Shown here piece by piece: positions 1 to 8,369 of a stretch of DNA of 54,833 nucleotides. The stretch covers positions 1 to 54,833 of the forward strand of contig NZ_LAHL01000028.1 in NCBI RefSeq assembly GCF_000966195.1, written 5' to 3'. The notes under the pieces were generated by a model that saw only the letters and a list, made by a program, of their open reading frames with translations, was not told the DNA's origin and made no database searches. A program made the position numbers and the translations under genes. How positions within the stretch are numbered: the first letter of the stretch is position 1; each line of letters starts with the position of its first letter. The stretch is from Domibacillus robiginosus (GTDB taxonomy: Bacteria; Bacillota; Bacilli; Bacillales; Domibacillaceae).

Positions 1-405
1 AGGGAATTCTTTATGTTCCGCCTGCAGGCGGGGCGGCTGTTTCTTAAATCTTTTTCCTTCGGAAAGAACGTATTTCTGCTCTTTTTGCCAGTTTTGATAG
101 TTAGAGCGGAAGCTCTTTACCTTGCCAAAAGCAGAAGCAATGGCACTTCGGCGGAAGTAGGACGGAAACTTGTAAAAACGCTCGTTAAACTCTTTGTATT
201 TCGGAAGAGGGTTTGATTTGGTTGCGTGAATCAGTTTTTCCACTGCCGGCACAATCGACTTTGTTGTCAGGCGTTCAGTATCATCAAATTCTTTATCAAT
301 CACCTGAATGATAAAGGAAAGGGCATCATTGTAAATATCTAGCGTATTATTGAAGATTTCGGTCTGGTTTGTAATTTTGTGCAGTAACGACTTCGCAACT
401 TTCAT
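1..405 (-). CDS. tnpB: TnpB-family (IS605 OrfB) protein, N-terminal part, runs off the window
   Basis: An open frame begins at ATG 405-403 and runs without a stop to the left edge (135 codons visible). The translation starts MKVAKSLLHKITNQTEIFNN and continues with a basic stretch around EQKYVLSEGKRFKKQPPR, which looks like the N-terminal part of TnpB proteins of IS200/IS605 elements. TnpB proteins are RNA-guided nucleases linked to these transposons; the RuvC-like and zinc-finger parts would lie outside the window, so activity cannot be judged. It is divergent from tnpA 89 bp away, the arrangement of the IS605 group. Family assignment rests on recognition of the N-terminus plus this context. 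Confidence 0.7.
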   Translation of the reverse strand, partial: MKVAKSLLHKITNQTEIFNNTLDIYNDALSFIIQVIDKEFDDTERLTTKSIVPAVEKLIHATKSNPLPKYKEFNERFYKFPSYFRRSAIASAFGKVKSFRSNYQNWQKEQKYVLSEGKRFKKQPPRLQAEHKEFP

Positions 406-494
406 TCTCAAACCCTACTTTCCATTTTTTGGTTATTATGATATGTTGATCGTAACAAAAATAAAAACAGTTGTAAAACGAAAGGAGGTTTAGA

Positions 495-896
495 ATGATC
501 GAATATAATAGGAATAGACATGCCCGATACAAACTAACGTATCATTTAGTTGTGGTTACAAGATATCGAAAAAAATGTATTTCTGAAAGCATCATGAAAC
601 GTCTAAGAGAGATTACAGACAGCCTCTTCGAAAAATGGAACTGCCGGGTAATTGAAATGAACGGCGAAGAGGATCATATACATATTCTGTTTGATGCCCC
701 TCCTCAGATTAACTTAGCGAATACCATTAACAGCTATAAAACCGTCACATCACGGTATATAAGAAAGGAGTTCTCTGAGGAACTCTCTCCGTTTTATTGG
801 AAACCTTATTTTTGGAGCCGTAGCTATATGATTTTAACGACAGGTGGAGCAACAATCGATATGACAAAAAAATATATAGAAGACCAGGGAGAGTGA
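495..896 (+). CDS. tnpA: IS200/IS605 family Y1 (HUH) transposase TnpA
   Basis: A 133-residue protein of the usual TnpA size. The HUH metal-binding pair is in EDHIHILFD (His61 and His63) and the catalytic tyrosine is in MTKKYIEDQ (Tyr127). TnpA cuts and rejoins single-stranded DNA at hairpin ends and moves the element by a peel-and-paste mechanism. The start ATG at 495 follows the strong ribosome site AAAGGAGG. All catalytic residues that can be checked are present, so the enzyme looks intact. It is divergent from the tnpB fragment to its left, and the element probably mobilises both. Confidence 0.93.
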   Translation: MIEYNRNRHARYKLTYHLVVVTRYRKKCISESIMKRLREITDSLFEKWNCRVIEMNGEEDHIHILFDAPPQINLANTINSYKTVTSRYIRKEFSEELSPFYWKPYFWSRSYMILTTGGATIDMTKKYIEDQGE

Positions 897-901
897 AGAC
901 C

Positions 902-954
902 TTAGCGCCTAACGCCCACTAAATCGGAGATTTTGAAGGGGAATGCGGCGCTAA
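902..954. repeat. Inverted repeat near the tnpA-side end of the IS605-type element
   Basis: TTAGCGCC (902-909) and GGCGCTAA (947-954) are perfect complements around a 37-nt loop, immediately after the tnpA stop. Such structures are the DNA hairpins that TnpA recognises near element ends; the following T-run could also help terminate tnpA transcription. Confidence 0.5.
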
Positions 955-965
955 TTTTTTGTTCA

Positions 966-1000
966 AAAAAACACGCACTCAATAACTGGGCGTGTTTTTC
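966..1000. terminator. Bidirectional rho-independent terminator
   Basis: AAAAACACGC (967-976) pairs with GCGTGTTTTT (990-999) around a short loop. T-runs occur on both strands. It lies between tnpA (plus) and the minus-strand gene ending at 1028 and can serve both. Confidence 0.8.
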
Positions 1001-1027
1001 TCATATTCATCTGTAAGACGCAATCAT

Positions 1028-1426
1028 TCAATACAAATACCAAATGAATGTCCCACCTATTAATAAATAAATACTGGTTGTTATAAAGACTAGCCTTAAA
1101 CCCTGTTTGTTTCCATTTATTTCTAAATTTTCATACTCTTTATAGGTGATTTCACCTTTTGCAAATCTTAATCCATTGGGGTTCGGTTCAATACTATACT
1201 GGTTTCCATCACTGTCTTCTAAAATGACTTCAGTAATTAAGGCTGTACCATTACCCAAAGTATCTTTATAATCATTTACATTTGAACTTTGTTCATGAAA
1301 TTCTAACCTTCTACTGCCTAAAAAATTTGCTCCTACGAATTTGTAAATAGATTTCTTTTGAATTTGTTCAGCCATTTCTAAAGCTTGTTGCTCAAATACA
1401 TTATTAGAAAAACACACATTTATCAC
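1028..1426 (-). CDS. Hypothetical protein with a C-terminal membrane segment
   Basis: A 132-residue frame of no family I recognise. The first ~105 residues are soluble and mixed in charge. The last ~22 residues (LVFITTSIYLLIGGTFIWYL) form one hydrophobic helix, so it is probably a tail-anchored or C-in membrane protein. The frame can start at GTG 1426, but that codon sits inside the best ribosome site (AGAGAGGTG). GTG at 1417 (codon 4), six bases beyond the site, is the more likely start and gives 129 residues. It is monocistronic, with terminator 966-1000 downstream. Confidence 0.55.
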   Translation of the reverse strand: MINVCFSNNVFEQQALEMAEQIQKKSIYKFVGANFLGSRRLEFHEQSSNVNDYKDTLGNGTALITEVILEDSDGNQYSIEPNPNGLRFAKGEITYKEYENLEINGNKQGLRLVFITTSIYLLIGGTFIWYLY

Positions 1427-1613
1427 CTCTCTATACTTTATTTTGGAGGAGCATAATTGGTGTTAATCATGCTTTTATGCCAGTAGAGCCTACAAAAGGT
1501 TATACATCATGCACTTCATATAACATCTATATTCCTTTCTAAAATCCTGTCCACAGTCCGTGTACTGTTGACACAAGCTCTGCTGCACCGATAATTATTA
1601 CCCTTTATAATGT

Positions 1614-2555
1614 TTACTCACTTTTTATACCATTTCCGTTGTCTGCGATTGCATCCCAGGTGTCTCCCCCGTTATTACTTTGATAAATATTATTTTCACT
1701 GGTTGAATACGTAATAACATTATTGTCTTTAGGATTTACAGCAATAAAGGAAATAAATTCTCCTTCATTTGAAGATGGAATAGGTAATTCTTTTGGTTCA
1801 AGAGATTTCAAATCTAAAATAGTTAATTTTGCTTTTTCACCCATAGAACCTACCAGTATCTTTTCGTTGAACGTGTAAGTAAGTGCAGAGACAGGCTCTT
1901 TAGAAGCCTGATTAAAGATATTCCCATTGTCAGTAGACAGAAAAGCACCTTTATCTGTGCCGAGCGCAAGCATTTTTTCATTCTCGGGGTGAACTGCTAT
2001 GGCCGATGCAGATCCTGTAACATTTTCCGCGTTGCTACTATTCCAACTTTTCGCCTCATCCGTAGAAAAATAAAGACCCGCCGACTCCATAACGGAGTTA
2101 GGCTGCGGGTTCATGATATAAATGGCTTTTGAATTATAGCCTGCAGCCATCCCATGAAAATCGATTTCTCCATACAGAGCCAGTGGCTCGATTTTAGAAC
2201 CGAAATTATCACTTTTCACTACACCAAAGGGGTTTTTCAAATCACTGCCCTGGGCAGGATGGCCGCTGCTAAAAAAGCCGTCATTCGTCATAGAAAAACC
2301 CATATAATCGTTTGGCTCATTTTCAGAATTTCTCCAAGAGCCTTTTTCGTATATTCTCAACCCATCATGAGCCGGTATCACTAAGCTGTTTCCATCACCT
2401 GTGTAGCCCATTCCATGAATATGATCAAAACTGACCGCCTCACCTGTGCTTCTATTTAGATAGAATATACCTGCTACACTCGCTGCTATGATAGCCGAGA
2501 GAATGCCAATCATAATCATTGGACTTTTTTTCGATTTATTTGACTTTTTTGCCAT
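1614..2555 (-). CDS. F510_1955-family glycosylhydrolase-like (BNR/sialidase-fold) membrane-anchored protein
   Basis: A 313-residue protein with a lysine-rich N-terminus followed by one membrane helix (about residues 13-32), then an extracellular beta-propeller-like domain. Asp-box-like elements are visible ([27 protein letters not shown]). This pattern matches the F510_1955 family, often annotated as photosystem II stability or sialidase-like; its substrate is not known. Hydrolase activity should not be assumed. The start ATG at 2555 follows GAAGGGGATC and overlaps the end of lgt by 20 bp, so the two are almost certainly co-transcribed and translationally coupled. Confidence 0.75.
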   Translation of the reverse strand: MAKKSNKSKKSPMIMIGILSAIIAASVAGIFYLNRSTGEAVSFDHIHGMGYTGDGNSLVIPAHDGLRIYEKGSWRNSENEPNDYMGFSMTNDGFFSSGHPAQGSDLKNPFGVVKSDNFGSKIEPLALYGEIDFHGMAAGYNSKAIYIMNPQPNSVMESAGLYFSTDEAKSWNSSNAENVTGSASAIAVHPENEKMLALGTDKGAFLSTDNGNIFNQASKEPVSALTYTFNEKILVGSMGEKAKLTILDLKSLEPKELPIPSSNEGEFISFIAVNPKDNNVITYSTSENNIYQSNNGGDTWDAIADNGNGIKSE

Positions 2556-3363
2556 ATTGATCCCCTTCTATTCTTGCTGCTTTAAATTTATTTCTTCTGT
2601 AAACAATCATACCAATTCCTAGCCCAATTAATCCAATTGATACCATCTGGGCAACTCTTAAAATATCAAATAGCATCAAACTATCCGTCCTCATTCCTTC
2701 AATAAAAAACCGGCCGATGGAGTAAAGGACAAGATACGTAAAGAAAATTTCACCTTGGATGAGACTTTTTCTTCTTAAATACATCAACACTCCAAAAATA
2801 ATTATACTCCATACCGATTCATATAAAAATGTTGGATGATAGTATTGTCCATCAATATACATCTGATTAATAATAACGTCGGGTAAATATAATTGCTCCA
2901 AAAAGGTTCGAGAGACTTCTCTCCCATGAGCTTCCTGGTTCATAAAATTTCCCCATCTTCCAATTGCTTGTCCTAGAATAAGACTGGGTGCTGCAATATC
3001 CGCTAATTTTAAAAACGGAATCTTTCTTTTCTTTGCAAAGAGATAAGCAGCGATCACCGATCCTAACAGTGCTCCGTGTATAGCAATACCGCCTTCCCAT
3101 ATGGCGACAATTTGTTCGGGATTCTGTGAATAGTATTCCCACTCAAACATCACATAATAAAGTCTTGCTGTAATAAGTGCTGTAGGTAAAGCAATAAAAA
3201 GTAAATCGCTAAATGTATCCTTTGGGAGTCCTTGCTTGACAGATTCTCTGGTAGCCAGCCATAAACCAAGTAAAATGCCAGTCATGATAATGATTCCATA
3301 CCAATAAACCGTTATAGATCCAATTTGAAAAGCAACCCGGTCCAACACCTCAACTGTTTCCAT
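2536..3363 (-). CDS. lgt: Prolipoprotein diacylglyceryl transferase
   Basis: 275 residues, seven or so membrane helices. The Lgt signature [13 protein letters not shown] is present near residue 135, and the conserved HGALLG region lies before it. Lgt transfers a diacylglyceryl group from phosphatidylglycerol to the lipobox cysteine of prelipoproteins at the membrane. The start is ATG at 3363; AGGAGG lies upstream at a slightly long spacing. It overlaps the downstream F510_1955 gene. Upstream lies a tandem 11-bp box (3413-3434) followed by TATAAT, placing lgt in the putative local regulon. It could be a second lgt in the genome, since housekeeping lgt is usually next to hprK in Bacillus; the context here is different. 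Confidence 0.95.
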   Translation of the reverse strand: METVEVLDRVAFQIGSITVYWYGIIIMTGILLGLWLATRESVKQGLPKDTFSDLLFIALPTALITARLYYVMFEWEYYSQNPEQIVAIWEGGIAIHGALLGSVIAAYLFAKKRKIPFLKLADIAAPSLILGQAIGRWGNFMNQEAHGREVSRTFLEQLYLPDVIINQMYIDGQYYHPTFLYESVWSIIIFGVLMYLRRKSLIQGEIFFTYLVLYSIGRFFIEGMRTDSLMLFDILRVAQMVSIGLIGLGIGMIVYRRNKFKAARIEGDQYGKKVK

Positions 3364-3412
3364 GTTCCATATACGCCTCCTAACACCATCTGTTTTGTAT
3401 CATTATAAGTAT

Positions 3413-3434
3413 TAAATGTGGATTTTCTAAGGAG
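3413..3434 (-). promoter_or_regulatory. Tandem 11-bp box upstream of lgt
   Basis: Read toward lgt: CTCCTTAGAAA then ATCCACATTTA, a 5-bp spacer ATACT and a perfect -10 TATAAT. The layout matches the other boxes of the set, though the first half is weak. Confidence 0.5.
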
Positions 3435-3575
3435 AAGCCGTCAAAAAAAATGGTGGAGATAAAATGAGTTCTTTATATTTCGTGATCTTCTAATTATCCA
3501 CCTTGATTTTCATCATAAATTTATAGTAGCAGTTATCTTTTTATTATTTATTTTTAGGCTTATCTTTTTTTAAAA

Positions 3576-3608
3576 CTGCACACTTTCTACAAAATCTCCT
3601 GCTAGAAT
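3576..3608 (+). promoter_or_regulatory. Tandem 11-bp box and -10 upstream of asnB
   Basis: CTGCACACTTT (3576-3586) and CTACAAAATCT (3587-3597), 5-bp spacer CCTGC, then TAGAAT (3603-3608). The arrangement is the same as upstream of other genes in the window but on the plus strand. Confidence 0.5.
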
Positions 3609-3651
3609 GAATGCTTCGACAGTATCAACTACCAGAGGTGGAGTGAAAAAA

Positions 3652-5550
3652 ATGTGTGGGTTTGTAGGGATATTTTCCGATTTAGAACACAATGATTCTT
3701 TGAGAACTCAAAATAAAATTGAAGATATGAATAATATGATCATCCATAGAGGTCCTGATGATTCTGGTTATTATTCTGATCAACATGTACAGCTTGGATT
3801 CAGAAGGTTAAGTATTATTGATCTAGAGGCTGGCCATCAGCCTTTATCTTATGAAAATGAGCGTTATTGGATTGTATTTAACGGCGAAATTTATAACTAT
3901 CTAGAACTTAGAAGTCAATTAGAATCAGAGGGATACCATTTTAACACTCATTCGGATACAGAAGTATTAATTGCTCTTTACAGTGCACGAAATGAAAAAA
4001 TGGTGAATGAATTAAGAGGAATGTTTGCATTTTTAATATGGGACAAGCAGACAAAGAGATTATTTGGTGCCCGTGATCCGTTTGGTATCAAGCCTTTTTA
4101 TTACACGGAACAAAAAGACAAAACTTTTTTTGCTTCCGAAAGAAAGAGCATTGCCTTGGCTGTTAATGAAGCAGAAATTAAGCCTGAGTCCCTCCAACAT
4201 TATTTAACTTTTCAATATGTACCGGAACCGTCTACAATGACGCAAGACATTAAAAAACTTCAGCCTGGGCATTCATTTATCAAAATATCAGGTCAGCCAA
4301 TGAAAATTCAGCGTTACTGGCAGCCAACATTTAAACCTGTACAGACAGATGAAGCCAAAATGGCGAAAGAAATACAAGATGTTTTATTGGACTCAGTAAA
4401 TATTCATATGAGAAGTGATGTACCAGTCGGCTCCTTCCTTTCAGGCGGAATCGATTCAAGCTTTATTGTTTCACTAGCTAAACAAATTAATCCAAAAATC
4501 AAAACATTTTCTGTCGGTTTTGAGAGTCAAGGATACAGTGAAGTTGATGTTGCCAAAGAAACAGCAGCAGCATTAGATTTAGAGAATATTGATTATACTA
4601 TTAGTCCGAAAGAATTTATTGAAGAATTGCCCAAAATTATTTGGCATATGGATGACCCATTGGCCGACCCTGCAGCTGTTCCTTTGTATTTTGTTGCCCG
4701 AGAAGCAAAAAAACAAGTAAAGGTTGTTTTATCAGGTGAGGGAGCCGATGAATTATTCGGTGGTTATAATATTTACCGGGAGTCAATCGACCTTCAAGGA
4801 TTTGACACTATTCCTGATCCGATTAAAAAGGTTCTTAAGAACTTGGTTAAAATTGTACCAGAAGGTGTAAAAGGGAAAAGTTTAATTGAAAGGGGATGTA
4901 CTCCGCTCGAAGAACGGTATATAGGGAACGCTAAAATTTTTGAAGAGTCTGAAAAAAGAAGTATTCTTCGAAAAGTGAATCCGCATTTGCGTTATAGAGA
5001 TGTAACATCACCTTTTTATAAAGAAGCTGTAAATTACGACAAAGCTTTAAAAATGCAGCATATTGATATTCATACATGGTTACGTGGAGATATCTTGTTA
5101 AAAGCTGACAAAATGACCATGGCAAATTCCTTAGAGCTGCGAGTTCCTTTCCTAGATCGGAAAGTATTTGAAGTGGCTGCAAAAATTCCAACAGAGCTTA
5201 AGCTAGCGAACAAAACAACGAAATATATTTTAAGAAAAGCTGCTGAAGGTATTGTGCCTGAACATATATTACAAAGAAAGAAGCTTGGATTTCCAGTTCC
5301 TATTCGTTTGTGGCTTAAAGATGAAATTTATGACTGGACTGTTGATCTTATTAAAACCAGCAATGTAGATCACCTAATCAATAAAGAAGCGGTACTCTCA
5401 CTGCTTGCCGATCATTGTGCTAACAAAAAAGACAACAGCCGAAAACTGTGGACTGTTATCATCTTTATGCTGTGGTACAAGATTTATATTGAAAAAGAAT
5501 ACGACTTTTCTTCAAATCTTCAAGAAAAAGAAACAGTTTTACAGAAATAA
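3652..5550 (+). CDS. asnB: Glutamine-dependent asparagine synthase-type amidotransferase, AsnB
   Basis: Start fixed at ATG 3652 because the class II glutaminase needs Cys directly after the initiator Met (MCGFVGIFS); AGAGGTGG precedes it. The N-terminal glutaminase domain spans about residues 1-200. The synthetase domain has the ATP-pyrophosphatase loop SGGIDSS and the motif SGEGADELFGGY. The length of 632 residues and the sequence are very close to B. subtilis AsnB. Established knowledge: B. subtilis AsnB amidates meso-diaminopimelate in peptidoglycan precursors rather than mainly making asparagine. I infer the same role here, supported by the neighbouring cell-wall genes and the shared promoter box at 3576-3608. 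Confidence 0.93.
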   Translation: MCGFVGIFSDLEHNDSLRTQNKIEDMNNMIIHRGPDDSGYYSDQHVQLGFRRLSIIDLEAGHQPLSYENERYWIVFNGEIYNYLELRSQLESEGYHFNTHSDTEVLIALYSARNEKMVNELRGMFAFLIWDKQTKRLFGARDPFGIKPFYYTEQKDKTFFASERKSIALAVNEAEIKPESLQHYLTFQYVPEPSTMTQDIKKLQPGHSFIKISGQPMKIQRYWQPTFKPVQTDEAKMAKEIQDVLLDSVNIHMRSDVPVGSFLSGGIDSSFIVSLAKQINPKIKTFSVGFESQGYSEVDVAKETAAALDLENIDYTISPKEFIEELPKIIWHMDDPLADPAAVPLYFVAREAKKQVKVVLSGEGADELFGGYNIYRESIDLQGFDTIPDPIKKVLKNLVKIVPEGVKGKSLIERGCTPLEERYIGNAKIFEESEKRSILRKVNPHLRYRDVTSPFYKEAVNYDKALKMQHIDIHTWLRGDILLKADKMTMANSLELRVPFLDRKVFEVAAKIPTELKLANKTTKYILRKAAEGIVPEHILQRKKLGFPVPIRLWLKDEIYDWTVDLIKTSNVDHLINKEAVLSLLADHCANKKDNSRKLWTVIIFMLWYKIYIEKEYDFSSNLQEKETVLQK

Positions 5551-5561
5551 AATTTTATACA

Positions 5562-5595
5562 AAAAGGTGATCAATGCTAGCATTGATCACCTTTT
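5562..5595. terminator. Rho-independent terminator after asnB
   Basis: A perfect 34-bp palindrome: AAAAGGTGATCAATG, centre CTAG, CATTGATCACCTTTT. It serves asnB and perhaps the converging minus-strand gene ending at 5645. Confidence 0.85.
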
Positions 5596-5644
5596 GCTTT
5601 ATAGTTAGATCCCCAAAATATCTGATGTTATAAACCAACCATAC

Positions 5645-6523
5645 TTATTTTAAACTAATAGCTTGTTTCCCCATTTGTTCCCATGCTGCAATAAATTTTT
5701 TCTTATCAGCTTTGCTGTTTTTGATATTTGTTAGTGGATCGTTAAAATAAATGTATTTCTCATCGAAACCTGTCACTAAAACAGAATGCTCTTTATAGGT
5801 CATTCTAATAGGTCCTTCAGGTGTATCCCATGTTTCAAATTGAGAGTCTTCTAGCACATCAAAGGTAACATTTGAAATAATCCAGACAGTCTTATCTGCC
5901 TTAATTTTATTAAGAACACTGTCAAAACTTTCTCCAGTCATATTGACGATCTTTCCCGGGAGATACCGTTCTGCCAAATGGAAAATCGGTTTATTGTAAA
6001 CACCATATCCTGGATTTTTAAATGTATACATGTCCCCTACAAATCCAATATTAGGGTTACCAAAATGTATTTTTCCATTTTGATAGGTCATAGGGGTCGG
6101 GTCTTTTCTGACTTCTTTCGCTAACTCCATTTTATCCACTCTAACACCCGCATCTCCCAGAAACATTGCAAGGCTTGTTACCTCACAGCCTCGAGGCAGT
6201 TCCGGCAGCTGGCTAATTAAAGGAGCATCCAATAGTTTTTTGCTTACTTCTATTTCTCTTGCTGTCTGTTCAGGTACTACTATTCCTGCTTGTTCCTCCT
6301 TAATTTTTTCTTTGTTTTCTTCACTCTTAATGTTAGAAATAGCTTGTGCAATTTCTTCTTTATACAGATTAAAATTGTAAAAGAAAATGATCAAAAATAA
6401 AATTAAAGAAAACAATGAGTAAATAAAGAGAAATTTGGCAGTAAGTACAGATTTACTTTTCAGGTAAGACAAACCAAATATAATTGTTAAGATGCCTGTA
6501 CTAAAAAGAAGAATAACTCCCAT
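5645..6523 (-). CDS. Membrane-anchored C39-like cysteine peptidase
   Basis: 292 residues: two N-terminal membrane helices (about 3-20 and 26-48), a charged linker, then a C39-like papain-fold domain from about residue 95. The likely catalytic Cys is in PRGCEVTSLAM, the His in KEHSVLVTGFD, and the Asp in FNDPL, the usual triad order. Homologues are extracellular peptidases of the YvpB group; the substrate is unknown. The ribosome site TAGGAG overlaps the stop of the CcdA-like gene 11 bp upstream, so the two form an operon. Extracellular orientation of the catalytic domain is an inference from the anchor. Confidence 0.8.
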   Translation of the reverse strand: MGVILLFSTGILTIIFGLSYLKSKSVLTAKFLFIYSLFSLILFLIIFFYNFNLYKEEIAQAISNIKSEENKEKIKEEQAGIVVPEQTAREIEVSKKLLDAPLISQLPELPRGCEVTSLAMFLGDAGVRVDKMELAKEVRKDPTPMTYQNGKIHFGNPNIGFVGDMYTFKNPGYGVYNKPIFHLAERYLPGKIVNMTGESFDSVLNKIKADKTVWIISNVTFDVLEDSQFETWDTPEGPIRMTYKEHSVLVTGFDEKYIYFNDPLTNIKNSKADKKKFIAAWEQMGKQAISLK

Positions 6524-6534
6524 GATGATAACTC

Positions 6535-7260
6535 CTATAAATACACTACGGTGTCCATAATTCCAATCAAGATAAGAGTAACACCTGTAATTTTTTGTAT
6601 AACACTTCCTATTTTTTTGCTTTTTGCTATGATTGTTTTATCTACTTCCAAGAACCAAATAACAAAGATAATGACTAAAAGAGGAAGAGTGGTTCCTACC
6701 GCAAAAATACCTGGAAGAATAAATCCATAGGGAACCGATACGGTCAGCGGCATTAGTGTAACAAAGAACAAAACAAACATGGTTGGGCAAAAACCTAATG
6801 AAAAACTAACCCCCATTAAAAATGACCCCATTTTCCCCTTAAATAATCGCGAAGGAATTTCCCAAAAAGCTACGCTTCCTCTGACTTTAATGAGCCCTGT
6901 TAAAAAAATTCCTGCTAAGATCAAGACTGGTCCAATCATTTTTCTAAACCAAGGGAAAAACAGCGTTAAAATCTGTTCAATTTGGCTGCCGACTAACCAG
7001 ACTACAAAACCCAATCCACTGAAGATGACTACTTTCCCTAATAGAAATAAAAAGATATGCGGCCATGACACACCTTTCTGAAGAGACTTATTTCCATAAA
7101 TCATGAGGGCACTTCCATTAGCCGTTAGTTGACAAGGCACTAGAGCCCCAACAAACCCTAAAATAAGGGCACCCAGAATCGTAGCATTTTCCATCTGATG
7201 GAACCAGTTTAAAAAAGGCTGTGTCAAATAGTTGCTAAAGGTATTAAGTAAAGTATACAT
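6535..7260 (-). CDS. CcdA/DsbD-like thiol-disulfide membrane protein
   Basis: 241 residues, about six membrane helices. Conserved cysteines stand in ALVPCQLTA (helix 1) and SLGFCPTMF (helix 4), the paired positions used by CcdA/DsbD proteins to carry reducing equivalents across the membrane. Such proteins reduce extracytoplasmic thiols, for cytochrome c maturation or to rescue oxidised cysteine or copper proteins. It could also be annotated as TauE/SafE or UreH-like. It is first in an operon with the C39 peptidase (itself a cysteine enzyme), which suggests it may keep that enzyme reduced; this is inference. The tandem box at 7327-7348 and TAGAAT lie upstream. Confidence 0.75.
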   Translation of the reverse strand: MYTLLNTFSNYLTQPFLNWFHQMENATILGALILGFVGALVPCQLTANGSALMIYGNKSLQKGVSWPHIFLFLLGKVVIFSGLGFVVWLVGSQIEQILTLFFPWFRKMIGPVLILAGIFLTGLIKVRGSVAFWEIPSRLFKGKMGSFLMGVSFSLGFCPTMFVLFFVTLMPLTVSVPYGFILPGIFAVGTTLPLLVIIFVIWFLEVDKTIIAKSKKIGSVIQKITGVTLILIGIMDTVVYL

Positions 7261-7326
7261 TTTCTCTTGTCCCTCACTCGTATCTTTATCTTTTTACAGA
7301 ACGGATATCATTCCTATTCTAAAGCG

Positions 7327-7348
7327 AAAATATGTAGAAATTATGGAA
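7327..7348 (-). promoter_or_regulatory. Tandem 11-bp box upstream of the CcdA-like operon
   Basis: Read toward the gene: TTCCATAATTT, CTACATATTTT, spacer CGCTT, then TAGAAT as -10. It ends 67 bp before the start codon. Confidence 0.55.
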
Positions 7349-7490
7349 AACAGAAAATATCCAATTATCTAAGTTAAAATTAAAATAACAATAGTAGATT
7401 AAAAACTTCTTTTGTATAGTTGAAATATTGAGGAGCCTTTAAAAGGCCTTCAGTTAAGGGGTTATTGAGACAAAGAGGCGGAATAAGCTA

Positions 7491-7730
7491 ATGAGTAACT
7501 CATCAAAAAAGGATTTAATGAAAAAGAACAATTTAGAGAAAACCGATTCGGAATTGACTACAGGTACACCACGCTGGGTGAAAGTTTTTGGCGGCCTAAT
7601 TGTTATCCTAGTTTTATTGGCCATTATCATGATGCTCTTTGGAAAAGGTGAACATGGTCCGGGTCGTTACCTGAGTTTTGAGAATGTAAGCCAAACAGTT
7701 CCTGAAGTATATAAGGTACCACAGACATGA
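7491..7730 (+). CDS. Small single-pass membrane protein of unknown function
   Basis: 79 residues, with a charged N-terminus, one membrane helix (VFGGLIVILVLLAIIMMLFG, about residues 33-52) and a short outer tail. No family recognised. The end overlaps the start of the DUF2269-like frame by 4 bp (7727-7730), so they are translated together. Similar short single-pass proteins often precede DUF2269-type membrane proteins in Bacillaceae; that association is from memory and not checked here. Confidence 0.65.
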   Translation: MSNSSKKDLMKKNNLEKTDSELTTGTPRWVKVFGGLIVILVLLAIIMMLFGKGEHGPGRYLSFENVSQTVPEVYKVPQT

Positions 7731-8247
7731 TTATGACCCCTGGCCTCCGAAAATTCGCACTTACTTTACATGTCATTTTCTCAGTCGGTTGGCTTGGTGC
7801 GGTCATTAGCTTCCTTGCTCTGGTTATCACTGCCCTAATCACTGAAGACGCTCAAACAGTGGTTGCTATCTGGATAGCGATGGAGTCGATTGGCTGGTTT
7901 GCCATTGTTCCCTTAGCTCTTGCTTCGCTGCTAACTGGACTTATAATGTCAATGGGCACCCCGTGGGGATTGTTTCAGCACTATTGGGTGCTTTTCAAAT
8001 TCTTCCTAGCTATCTTTGCTACTATTATTTTGCTTTTAAATATGGGGACAGTGAGTGACTTGGCAAACATATCAGCAGAATCAGGAAGTATCGAGCTGGC
8101 CGGTATGCAGGGTGAACTTATTCATGCGGGAGGCGGACTTCTGGTTTTCTTGTAATAACGATACTGTCGATATACAAACCACGCGGCATGACCCGGTACG
8201 GGCTTCGTAAACAACGCCAGCAACGTAATAAACTGGCACAACGATAA
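7727..8247 (+). pseudogene. DUF2269-like membrane protein, frameshifted near its C-terminus
   Basis: The first 142 codons (7727-8152) encode a four-helix membrane protein starting MIMTPGLRKFALTLHVIFSV. They stop at TAA 8153, right after LLVFL. Adding one T to the TTTT run at 8145-8148 restores a frame that continues VITILSIYKPRGMTRYGLRK and ends at TAA 8247, giving about 173 residues with a basic tail. The restored tail reads as natural protein, so the break is recent or a sequencing error. The function is unknown; relatives are annotated DUF2269 or copper-resistance-like membrane proteins. Confidence 0.7.
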
Positions 8248-8310
8248 ATGAAGTACTTAAATAACAGAGTGAAAAGTTTCTCATATTTTCTCCAGTAAGT
8301 AAGAAATAAG

Positions 8311-8339
8311 AAGCCGCATTTATTAGTAAAATGCGGCTT
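8311..8339. terminator. Hairpin between converging genes
   Basis: AAGCCGCATTT (8311-8321) pairs with AAATGCGGCTT (8329-8339). It lies between the plus-strand DUF2269-like gene and the minus-strand cupredoxin gene. T-runs are short, so termination strength is uncertain. Confidence 0.6.
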
Positions 8340-8369
8340 AATTATGCATATTTGATTTAAATACATTCT

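Larger units (their letters stand above)
1..957. mobile_element. IS605-type insertion sequence, one end outside the window
   Basis: Divergent tnpB (minus) and tnpA (plus), with a structured AT-flanked end after tnpA. The tnpA-side boundary is approximate; it is placed just past the 8-bp inverted repeat at 902-909/947-954. The other end is not in the window. Confidence 0.6.

Noticed and set aside
3435-3575. Possible T-box or other riboswitch leader for asnB
   Set aside because: Only a loose pair (GGTGGA/TCCACC) with a long loop is present. No T-box sequence, specifier loop or antiterminator is seen, and the promoter at 3576-3608 lies downstream of it.
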